Part shown: positions 1 to 7,941 of the stretch, piece by piece
How positions within the stretch are numbered: the first letter of the stretch is position 1
Layout of the letters: each line of letters opens with the position of its first letter
Assembly (NCBI GenBank): GCA_038231615.1
Contig: JBBRLA010000398.1
Coordinates: 1 to 7,941, forward strand
Source: JBBRLA01 sp038231615
GTDB taxonomy: Bacteria; Myxococcota_A; Polyangia; Palsa-1104; JAEUJZ01
Direction of reading: 5' to 3'
Length of the DNA: 7,941 nt
The notes under the pieces: model-generated
What the model saw: the letters and a program-made list of their open reading frames with translations, nothing else
What the model was told of the DNA's origin: nothing
Databases searched by the model: none
Position numbers and translations under genes: made by a program

Positions 1-317
1 ACGACGCACGGGTTCATCAGCATGTCCTCGACAGCGTCGAAAAAAGCCGGCTCGCAGGCGAGGCTCGCGTCTGGGTACTTCCAACGTCCGGTGGCCGGCG
101 TGTGGACCTTCATGTCCGCGGTGAAGGATTCGCACGGGCTGCTTTCCAGTGCCCGGCGCAAAGCCGAGACAAGGTTGCCGGTGATGCCGTCGTGTCGACG
201 GTTGCAGCCAGCCATAGCGATGAACTGGCCGCCTTCATAGTCGTGCTTTTCCTCGAAGGCCCGCTCATGGGCGAGATCCTCTTCGAGGGTGGTTTGCTTC
301 AGGGCTACGGCGCTCAT
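1..317 (-). CDS. Uma2-family (DUF820) restriction-endonuclease-fold protein, 3' end cut off by the window
   Basis: Reading leftwards from ATG at 317-315, 105 codons stay open to the window edge. Residues 12-37 (EEDLAHERAFEEKHDY, then GGQFIAMAG) match the Uma2 N-terminal pattern 'ER..EEKHEY..GE..AMAG'. They are followed by RRHDGITGNL at 40-49, an Arg/Leu helix, SPCESFTADMKV at 60-71, and YPDAS at 81-85, whose Asp83 corresponds to the first catalytic Asp of the PD-(D/E)xK core. The edge falls after NPCVV, just before the expected 'EVLSPST' segment with the catalytic Glu, so activity cannot be judged. The family normally has about 180-200 residues, so roughly half is present. A GAGG ribosome-binding motif lies 3 nt upstream of the ATG, supporting this start. 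Uma2 proteins are predicted nucleases of unknown role, often multicopy and mobile. The gene lies 117 nt downstream of the GH44 gene on the same strand, and a functional link is not evident. Confidence 0.85.
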   Translation of the reverse strand, partial: MSAVALKQTTLEEDLAHERAFEEKHDYEGGQFIAMAGCNRRHDGITGNLVSALRRALESSPCESFTADMKVHTPATGRWKYPDASLACEPAFFDAVEDMLMNPCV

Positions 318-368
318 GAGCCTCAAGATAGCACCCTGAATGCCAGAGTACCAGGTTGCCAGACAGCC

Positions 369-424
369 AGGAGCCTGGAGACGCTGCCCCCATGGTTTGT
401 GATGTCCTCTCCATCAAGGCTCCT
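369..424. repeat. bulged inverted repeat between the GH44 and Uma2 genes
   Basis: The segments AGGAGCC (369-375) and TGGAGA (376-381) pair with TCTCCA (408-413) and GGCTCCT (418-424). This gives 13 base pairs interrupted only by a four-base bulge (TCAA) on one side, around a 26-nt loop. A competing small hairpin, CCAGG-AG-CCTGG, overlaps the left arm at 367-378. In the minus-strand transcript the structure comes after the GH44 stop codon (435-437) and before the Uma2 start. No T-tract follows it, so a classical intrinsic terminator is not shown. It could terminate or stabilise the GH44 message, or be chance in GC-rich DNA. Confidence 0.35.
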
Positions 425-434
425 CTGGGAGGCG

Positions 435-2111
435 CTAAGGCCCGGGCACCAGCACCGAGATCGACTGCGCCGGCATCGCGTAGTTGAAAGCGTTCTGCGC
501 CACCGCCGCGATCGTCGCCGCCGGGAAAAGCCGTGCCCCGGCGCTGGTCAACGTGTACACCCTGGCGTGCCCGAACGACGTGGGGTGGGCCACGGTGATG
601 CCGGCCCGCAGAGGCCCGGTGGTCTTGTTGATGGCCAGAAGGATCACCCGCGCCGGGCTGCCGGCGTCCAGGCTGGCGTAGACCGATGCCTTCACCCGGT
701 CGCTGTTCGTCGCCTCGATGGATGTGTCCCCGAATGCGCCGCCGGCCCCGTCGAAGTTGCGGTACGCCGTGAGGCCGGCATACAGGTAGCTCTCGTCCGC
801 CGAAAGCTCCCAGATCGACGCCGCCCCCACGCCCTCCCTGCCGAAGATTCCCAATACGTCGGCGGCGGCGATGGCCCCGCTGATGTGCCCTCCGCCGCCG
901 TAGTTCCACTCGGTGAACGCGAGCTGCGTGCCGGGGTAATTTTTGGCGATCTTGTCCAAAAGCCGCGGCAGAAGGCGGATCGGCCCGTTGATCGAGCCGG
1001 TGATCCAGCTCGATTCTGTGTAGCTCTCGTCCCAGAGCGAGCGAGGCGCCTGCACCCGCGCCTCGACCAGGCCAGCGCTGGTGCCGGGAGCGGTGATGCG
1101 GATGTTGTCGCCCCGGGCCTCGGGGTACCAGTGCAGGTCCAGGTAGTCGATCAGCCGCTTGCCGGCCGCCGTCTCCGCCGCCGACATGCGCCCGAGATAA
1201 TAGTCGATGAACTCGCCCTTCTTGCCCTGGTCCGGGGCGTTTTGCAGGTTCACGTAGCCCTGCCAGCCGTAGCTGACGAAGCCGGTGATCTTGGCGTCGG
1301 GGGCCACCGCCTTGATGGCTTTCGCATAGTCGATGTTGCGCTGGCACAGCTCGTCGTACCCGACCGCCTGTGGGTGGACCTCGGCATGGGTCGAGGCCCA
1401 CAGGTCGGGTTCGTTGTCCAGGGCGTAGAGCACCCGCGCCCCGGGCACCGCGCCCTTGACCCAAGAGACGAACTCATCCTGGTTGACGTAAGCGTCGGTG
1501 GGGTCGGGGGTGGCGGCGAAGGGCGCGCCCTTTTGCGCGCGGTTCTTTTTCATGCGGGTATCGAGGTAATTCGCTCCCGACTTGCGCACGTCCCCAGAGC
1601 ACCCAGGCGGCCCGGAGCCGCCCTTCTTGTCGCCGGCCACGTAATCCACCACGGGCACCGTCAGAAGCGCCGCGGCGCCGTGATCGCGGGCGGTGGTCAG
1701 AAGCGGGTGCACCGCGTCCCCGGGAGTGTCGGTGGTGCCCAGGTAGGCGTCGTTTTGGAAGCAATAGTCGTTGCCGGCGTTGGAGGCGTTGGTCTCCCAG
1801 TTGTAGGCGGTCAGCCGGTTGCCACCGCTGCGCACCAGGGCCTGCCGATTGGTGGCGATGTCGCGGGCGCCGCTGCTGCCATAAATCAGCGACGAGATGG
1901 CGTGCACCCCTCGATCGGAGCGCACGGCGAAGGTCACCTCCGCCGGGCCGGGGTCGCCGGGCTGAAGCGGCGGGCCCAGATCGACGGGAGCGGCCAGGTC
2001 GGGGCCCCCGGCGCCGCCGTCCCCTTGCAGGTCCGTGACAGGAATGTCAGGGCCGCAGCCCTGAAGGAGCAAGATGAGGAGGCCCGGGGCGATTCGTGCG
2101 GTGATCATCAT
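435..2111 (-). CDS. glycoside hydrolase family 44 (endoglucanase/xyloglucanase), predicted lipoprotein
   Basis: The 558-residue product is a retaining beta-1,4-glucan hydrolase of family GH44, which cleaves cellulose-type and xyloglucan backbones. The N-terminus is a short signal sequence ending in the lipobox LLQGC (Cys19). A Gly/Pro/Asp-rich tether to about residue 55 follows, so surface or outer-membrane anchoring is likely. The catalytic barrel carries YALDNEPDLW (229-238), where Glu234 is the expected acid/base, YLDLHWYPEA (323-332), and AFTEWNYGG (398-406), where Glu401 is the expected nucleophile. The spacing of about 167 residues is close to that of characterised members. The C-terminal 90 or so residues are beta-rich, matching the beta-sandwich that packs on the GH44 barrel. 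No carbohydrate-binding module or dockerin is seen. The start is a double ATG without a clear Shine-Dalgarno. An in-frame CTG 18 nt upstream, preceded by AAAGGG, would lengthen the hydrophobic leader (LLLFLI), so the exact start is uncertain. Transcription is divergent from the HTH gene at 2290. Confidence 0.93.
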   Translation of the reverse strand: MMITARIAPGLLILLLQGCGPDIPVTDLQGDGGAGGPDLAAPVDLGPPLQPGDPGPAEVTFAVRSDRGVHAISSLIYGSSGARDIATNRQALVRSGGNRLTAYNWETNASNAGNDYCFQNDAYLGTTDTPGDAVHPLLTTARDHGAAALLTVPVVDYVAGDKKGGSGPPGCSGDVRKSGANYLDTRMKKNRAQKGAPFAATPDPTDAYVNQDEFVSWVKGAVPGARVLYALDNEPDLWASTHAEVHPQAVGYDELCQRNIDYAKAIKAVAPDAKITGFVSYGWQGYVNLQNAPDQGKKGEFIDYYLGRMSAAETAAGKRLIDYLDLHWYPEARGDNIRITAPGTSAGLVEARVQAPRSLWDESYTESSWITGSINGPIRLLPRLLDKIAKNYPGTQLAFTEWNYGGGGHISGAIAAADVLGIFGREGVGAASIWELSADESYLYAGLTAYRNFDGAGGAFGDTSIEATNSDRVKASVYASLDAGSPARVILLAINKTTGPLRAGITVAHPTSFGHARVYTLTSAGARLFPAATIAAVAQNAFNYAMPAQSISVLVPGP

Positions 2112-2254
2112 GATCAGAAAGAGGAGCAGACCGGCCCTTTCGGGTCAACCCGGCCAGATGATTCGCTGAGCCTGCGCGCCAGGCGTCGCCGATCTGCTTC
2201 GGCACTTCGGCCGCACCCTGGTTGTCGGGGGGGCCATCGAATGATTCTTGGGCA

Positions 2255-2283
2255 TTGCTCCGCAACCGCGCCCCTGCTAGTGT
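2255..2283 (+). promoter_or_regulatory. candidate sigma70-type promoter for the Fis-type HTH gene
   Basis: TTGCTC (2255-2260) and TAGTGT (2278-2283) are separated by exactly 17 nt, and a TGC just before the -10 gives an extended -10 form. Start of transcription would be expected about 7 nt after the -10, at or very near the GTG at 2290. The match is moderate (three strong -10 positions) and rests on sequence alone. It lies in the 178-nt region between the divergent GH44 and HTH genes. Confidence 0.3.
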
Positions 2284-2289
2284 GGCGGG

Positions 2290-2595
2290 GTGACGTCAGC
2301 AAGAAGACCGCGAAGTGATGGACGGCTCGCCAGGTGCCTGCGCGAGTGCGAACGAAAGTGCATCCACGCAGCGCTCAACCAGCATCACGGGCACAACACC
2401 CAGACCGCTCTGTGGTTGGGTGTCAGCCGGCGTGCGCTTTACGACAAGATGCGCGACTACGGCCTGGAGGGGGAAGCCTCCGCCCTCAGGACCGAGGCCG
2501 GCATCATGGGCCCGCGGAAGGTCGAGCTGGACCCCGACCGGATGCCCCCGCCCAAGGGCAAGCCCCACGCCACGGGCAAGAAAAAAACCAGATAG
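2290..2595 (+). CDS. stand-alone Fis-type helix-turn-helix DNA-binding protein
   Basis: This 101-residue protein is almost entirely a Fis-type HTH of the kind found at the C-terminus of sigma54 enhancer-binding proteins. Helix A is CLRECERKCIHAALNQ (16-31). NTQTALWLGVS (36-46) forms the first HTH helix and turn, and RRALYDKMRDYGL (47-59) is the recognition helix with the typical 'SRRALYDK..YGL' ending. The usual 'GGN' turn is replaced by GHN (34-36). There is no AAA+ ATPase or receiver domain, so it cannot activate sigma54 by itself. It more likely acts as a DNA-binding accessory or nucleoid-type protein. The C-terminal 27 residues are Pro/Lys-rich (KPHATGKKKTR end), suggesting non-specific DNA contact. 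The GTG start has no good Shine-Dalgarno. With the promoter proposed just upstream the message could be leaderless. Targets are unknown; the divergent GH44 gene and the downstream VIT gene are the nearest candidates. Confidence 0.8.
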   Translation: MTSARRPRSDGRLARCLRECERKCIHAALNQHHGHNTQTALWLGVSRRALYDKMRDYGLEGEASALRTEAGIMGPRKVELDPDRMPPPKGKPHATGKKKTR

Positions 2596-2603
2596 CCGCC
2601 TCG

Positions 2604-2622
2604 GCGCGGTCCACAGCCGCGC
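2604..2622 (+). terminator. possible stem-loop terminator after the HTH gene
   Basis: GCGCGG (2604-2609) and CCGCGC (2617-2622) are perfect complements around a 7-nt loop, starting 8 nt after the HTH stop codon. The stem is all G/C, but no T-tract follows. It is therefore a U-less terminator candidate at best. The position is right for separating this gene from the VIT gene, which starts 164 nt further on. Confidence 0.3.
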
Positions 2623-2786
2623 ATCGCTATCCCTGCGCCCTCGATGGGGCTCAATCAAAGCGGCCAGCGCAATCGGCACCCGGGTGGGACCTGAAGGCTG
2701 GGTGTGGGTCTACGACGTTTTGCGACAGATGTCTCCAGATCTTCGGCCCAGGTCGAGCGTATGATGTGAAACGGGATGGTGTCATC

Positions 2787-6185
<3,399 letters not shown>

Positions 6186-6213
6186 TCTTTCTCGCTCCCG
6201 TGTGATCCAGGGT

Positions 6214-6237
6214 GACGTGGTAGATCTTCACCACGTC
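6214..6237 (+). terminator. hairpin after the VIT/vWA gene, candidate terminator
   Basis: GACGTGGT (6214-6221) and ACCACGTC (6230-6237) are perfect 8-bp complements around an 8-nt spacer (AGATCTTC), beginning 29 nt after the stop codon of the VIT/vWA gene. Only a short CTTT follows, so the U-tract is weak. The position suits a terminator. The alternative is a protein-binding dyad, since the symmetry is perfect and the next gene starts 122 nt downstream. Confidence 0.4.
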
Positions 6238-6306
6238 CTTTAACCCCATCCCCTGCAGCTCTCGTCGCACAGACCGGCCCGCGCAAGCGTGGCATGGGGC
6301 GTGCTG

Positions 6307-6341
6307 TTGCATTGTGGCAGAAGTCGGGTGTTAATTACCCG
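6307..6341 (+). promoter_or_regulatory. candidate promoter with overlapping dyad upstream of the beta-rich envelope protein
   Basis: TTGCAT (6307-6312) and GTTAAT (6330-6335) are 17 nt apart and resemble -35 and -10 elements. The -10 lies inside a short dyad, CGGGT (6325-6329) and ACCCG (6337-6341), around GTTAATT, an AT-rich island in GC-rich DNA. A repressor or activator could bind here, but no protein can be named. The element ends 8 nt before the GGAGG ribosome-binding site of the following gene, implying a short leader. Confidence 0.3.
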
Positions 6342-6358
6342 TCACCCATGGAGGTCCC

Positions 6359-7150
6359 ATGCCCCTGCCTTCGCGCCTCGTGATGATCCTGGTCCTCGGT
6401 TGCCTGGCGTTCCACCCGTCAGGAGCGGCCCGGGGCCAGGAGGGCCCCACCAGGCCCACCGTGTCCAGCGCCACGCTGCAGGCGGTCAAGGACCAGGTGG
6501 TCATACTGCGCATGCAGGACGGCACCGAGGTCACCTGCCGGGTGCTCCAGGTCGCGGGGGAGCGGGTGGTGGTAGCTCGGCTGCCCGGCAATGACGTGGT
6601 GGAACTGCCCATCATGGCCGTCTTTTCCGTGCGGCTGCTCTCGGCCGGGGTGCCGTTGGCCGTGGCCCCGGTCGGGCGCGAGGAGGAAGCCCTGGCCCGC
6701 GCGCGCACGCCTGGAAAGCCGCGCCACCTGGCCCTGAACCTGGGGGTGGCCCCGGCGTTGAACATCGACGTGGACGTCGGCCTCTTTCACGGCTTCCTCA
6801 ACGGCTCGCTGGTCTTTCCCATCGCTACCCAGGGGCAATGGCTGGCCTTCTCCGCCGGCCTGGGAATAGGAATCCCGGTGAGCCCGCGCCAGCCGAACCT
6901 CAAGCTCGACATCTTCGCGATGGTGGCCCCGATGCGCCTCGACAAAGACACGTGGGTCGGGATCGGCGTCGGCCTGGGCCTGCACTACACCTGGAACAAC
7001 GGGCTGACCCTGGGCTTCACCGTTCCGATCCTGGGCTATGCCGTCCATGCCGGTGGCTCGCAATACACCAGCTCCGGGGATGGCGCGGCGTACTTCTATC
7101 TGGCCGGGGCCACCGGTCTGCCCCTGGGCTTCATCGGCTACCGCTTCTGA
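6359..7150 (+). CDS. exported protein with Sm/SH3-like N-terminal part and beta-rich outer-membrane-like C-terminal half
   Basis: No named family is recognised. The 263-residue product begins with a signal peptide (hydrophobic stretch 7-18, likely processed near residues 22-27). A VLGC at 12-15 could be read as a lipobox but lies very early in the hydrophobic run. Residues about 45-92 (VVILRMQDGTEVTCRVLQV, then an ELPIMAVFSVR strand) look like a small Sm/SH3-like beta barrel. This unit recurs in exported myxobacterial proteins. From residue 121 onward there are about eight amphipathic beta-strand candidates rich in Gly and aromatics (WLAFSAGLGIGIPV, TWVGIGVGLGLHYTW, LTLGFTVPILGYAV). The chain ends in FIGYRF, and a terminal Phe is typical of outer-membrane barrels recognised by the BAM machinery. 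A strong GGAGG lies 4 nt before the ATG and fixes the start. Insertion into the outer membrane is inferred from the strand pattern, and any partnership with the preceding VIT/vWA protein is speculative. Confidence 0.8.
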   Translation: MPLPSRLVMILVLGCLAFHPSGAARGQEGPTRPTVSSATLQAVKDQVVILRMQDGTEVTCRVLQVAGERVVVARLPGNDVVELPIMAVFSVRLLSAGVPLAVAPVGREEEALARARTPGKPRHLALNLGVAPALNIDVDVGLFHGFLNGSLVFPIATQGQWLAFSAGLGIGIPVSPRQPNLKLDIFAMVAPMRLDKDTWVGIGVGLGLHYTWNNGLTLGFTVPILGYAVHAGGSQYTSSGDGAAYFYLAGATGLPLGFIGYRF

Positions 7151-7325
7151 GCCGACTCTCTATGGCAACAACATCCAGGCTGCCCTTGCCAGGCAAAACG
7201 AATCTGCTCGCCACATGTTCCCGAAAATCCGCATCGTGCAACGGCCAATTGGCGGCAACAGGGTGTTCCGCGGGCCGCGGCGCGTGCCGATGACACGCTC
7301 CCGCTTTCGCGACAGGCGTGCACGG
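7151..7325. other. intergenic stretch with no supported gene
   Basis: These 175 nt follow the stop of the envelope protein and lead up to the first tandem array. Short inverted repeats are present (TGGCAA at 7163-7168 with TTGCCA at 7186-7191; a GCGTG/CACGC pair around 7282-7298), but neither has the stem length or T-tract of a convincing terminator. Open frames crossing it show no recognisable motif. I see nothing further in it. Confidence 0.5.
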
Positions 7326-7435
7326 CTGTGACCACAGCCCTCCACTGCTGTGACCACAGCCCTCCACTGCTGCGACCACAGCCCTCTACTGCTGTGACCA
7401 CAGCCCTCTACTGCTGTAACCACAGCCCTCTACTC
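7326..7435. repeat. tandem array of five 22-bp units, each centred on an imperfect dyad
   Basis: Units run 7326-7347, 7348-7369, 7370-7391, 7392-7413 and 7414-7435 with no spacer, followed by a CTGT stub. Units 1 and 2 are identical. Units 3-5 share a C-to-T change (CCTCTACT instead of CCTCCACT), and units 3 and 5 each carry one change in the left half of the dyad. The dyad is GCTGTG-AC-CACAGC (7-bp arms in the first copy, 7324-7339). Its centres recur every 22 bp, about two helical turns, so all would face one side of the helix. It could be an operator or binding array, or a minisatellite. It is not CRISPR because no unique spacers exist. Confidence 0.9.
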
Positions 7436-7467
7436 CTGTTTGGCACCAACAACCACGCCAATCGTGC

Positions 7468-7593
7468 GCATCACCAGCCAAGATTAGCTCATCACCAGCC
7501 AAGATTAGCGCATCACCAGCCAAGATTAGCGCATCACCAGCCAAGATTAGTGCATCACCAGCAAAAATTAGCGCATCACCAGCCAAAATTAGT
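7468..7593. repeat. tandem array of six 21-bp units
   Basis: Units of 21 bp sharing the core CATCACCAGCCAAGATTAG start at 7468, 7489, 7510, 7531, 7552 and 7573, head to tail without spacers. The first four are nearly identical (unit 2 begins TC instead of GC). Units 5 and 6 carry AAAATT in place of AAGATT, so divergence increases towards the right end. A decayed further copy may lie just before the array, around 7449-7468 (GCCAA retained). The unit is AT-richer than its surroundings and lacks an obvious dyad. Because 21 is divisible by three, both strands stay open through it, which creates spurious peptide repeats. The sequence family is different from the 22-bp array ending 32 nt upstream. 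Confidence 0.9.
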
Positions 7594-7666
7594 GCGTTTT
7601 GCCCCTTGCCACCCGTCCGCGTCGCCCTATTTCCCATGGATGACACGTATCCTTTCCGATCCAGCC

Positions 7667-7846
7667 ATGAAAAGCCAAGACACCAGCACTGCCATCCAGG
7701 CCCTCCAGGACCGCCTGTTCCACGTCGCTCACGTCCCGCGGGTGCCCTTGACCGTCATCGCCACGTTCATCGACTTCGCTCTGGGCCACTGCGACCTGCT
7801 TCCCGAGCCCCAGCTTGACGCCCGTCAGACAGGGACTTCGGCCTGA
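7667..7846 (+). CDS. small hypothetical protein, 59 residues
   Basis: From ATG 7667 the frame encodes 59 residues (MKSQDTSTAIQALQDRLF start, QTGTSA end) with no family recognised. The case for coding is base composition: by my count G/C is about 68% at first, 44% at second and 83% at third codon positions, the pattern expected for a gene in this genome. The middle (LFHVAHVPRVPLTVIATF) is hydrophobic and probably helical. No Shine-Dalgarno precedes the ATG. An in-frame ATG at 7640 would add nine residues, and the frame stays open back through the arrays to 7328, but composition weakens upstream of 7667. It overlaps the convergent gene end at 7825-7846 by 22 nt. It could be a real small gene or the remnant of a longer one. 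Confidence 0.4.
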   Translation: MKSQDTSTAIQALQDRLFHVAHVPRVPLTVIATFIDFALGHCDLLPEPQLDARQTGTSA

Positions 7847-7941
7847 GTGGGAAAGACGACTAAGTTGTTGTAGTACGAGGTAGATTGGAGGCTCATCAGT
7901 CGATCTATTTCCAGCGGAAACCAAATCGAGTTGGACAACGA
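7825..7941 (-). CDS. C-terminal end of a gene entering from the right edge, function unknown
   Basis: Read on the minus strand from the window edge, 38 codons are open to a TGA at 7827-7825. The peptide contains SLSNSIWFPLEIDRL, then MSLQSTSYYNNLVVFPTQ, and ends AEVPV. Although 7861-7941 is only about 44% G/C, third codon positions in this frame are about 66% G/C (25 of 38, hand count), as expected if this is the coding frame. The residues (Ile, Phe, Tyr, Asn, Leu) make a plausible globular C-terminus. No family can be assigned from 38 residues. Competing open frames exist on the plus strand here, so the call is tentative. The low G/C suggests a gene of different origin from its neighbours. 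Confidence 0.4.
   Translation of the reverse strand, partial: SLSNSIWFPLEIDRLMSLQSTSYYNNLVVFPTQAEVPV

Noticed and set aside
2250..2263. GG-N10-GC spacing resembling a sigma54 -24/-12 promoter upstream of the HTH gene
   Set aside because: The flanking bases do not match TGGCAC...TTGC (the -12 reads CCGC). GG-N10-GC occurs readily by chance in GC-rich DNA.
102..2318. 738-codon open frame on the plus strand opposite the GH44 gene
   Set aside because: It is antisense to a gene with clear catalytic motifs. Its Arg/Pro/His-rich product shows no domain, which is typical of shadow frames in GC-rich coding DNA.
2760..2765. TATGAT as the promoter of the VIT/vWA gene
   Set aside because: It is a good -10 match and well placed, but no -35-like hexamer occurs 16-18 nt upstream and there is no TG extension. 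It is mentioned only within the gene entry.
7163..7191. TGGCAA/TTGCCA inverted repeat after the envelope-protein gene as a terminator
   Set aside because: It has only 6 bp with a 17-nt loop and no T-tract.
7326..7593. CRISPR array
   Set aside because: Units are contiguous with no unique spacers, are shorter than most CRISPR repeats, and no cas gene is present.
7328..7846. 172-codon plus-strand frame whose product has repeated HHQPRLA units
   Set aside because: The 5' two thirds is the tandem arrays read through. The minus strand is equally open there (repeated LILAGDA), and only the part from 7667 has gene-like codon statistics.
7871..7941. Plus-strand peptide SIYFQRKPNRVG at the edge, faintly reminiscent of a Cas9 segment (FFQRPL)
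   Set aside because: Only a few residues match. The frame is closed by a stop just upstream and lacks high third-position G/C, whereas the minus-strand frame fits coding better.

Overview
The window is high-GC bacterial DNA with strong G/C preference at third codon positions. Its gene content is an acidic/Gly/Pro-linker lipoprotein glycosidase of family GH44, a Uma2-family nuclease, a stand-alone Fis-type HTH protein and a VIT/vWA/TPR/DUF2135 lipoprotein. This suggests a member of the Myxococcota (old 'Deltaproteobacteria', Polyangia-like). That assignment is inferred from protein style and composition only; there is no rRNA or other marker.

Layout: (1) 1-317, minus strand: start of a Uma2-family endonuclease that runs off the left edge. 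(2) 318-434: short gap with a bulged inverted repeat. (3) 435-2111, minus strand: secreted or lipid-anchored GH44 endoglucanase/xyloglucanase. (4) 2112-2289: divergent intergenic region with a candidate sigma70-type promoter for the rightward gene. (5) 2290-2595, plus strand: 101-aa Fis-type HTH protein. (6) 2787-6185, plus strand: 1132-aa exported multi-domain protein (VIT, vWA, low-complexity linker, TPR-like, DUF2135). (7) 6359-7150, plus strand: exported 263-aa protein with an Sm/SH3-like N-terminal part and a beta-rich, outer-membrane-like C-terminal half. (8) 7151-7666: no confident gene, but two different tandem arrays in succession (five 22-bp units, then six 21-bp units). (9) 7667-7846, plus strand: a small ORF with high-GC codon statistics. 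(10) 7825-7941, minus strand: what looks like the C-terminal end of a further gene entering from the right, in a noticeably lower-GC stretch.

The genes do not form one obvious pathway. The GH44 enzyme fits plant-polysaccharide breakdown at the cell surface. The VIT/vWA/TPR/DUF2135 protein and the beta-rich protein are envelope proteins of unknown role that may be neighbours by function or by chance. The small HTH protein sits between the divergent GH44 gene and the VIT gene and is the only regulator in view. No CRISPR array, tRNA, rRNA or insertion sequence was recognised. The most unusual part is the right-hand end: paired tandem arrays of about two helical turns per unit, a candidate small gene, and a composition break.
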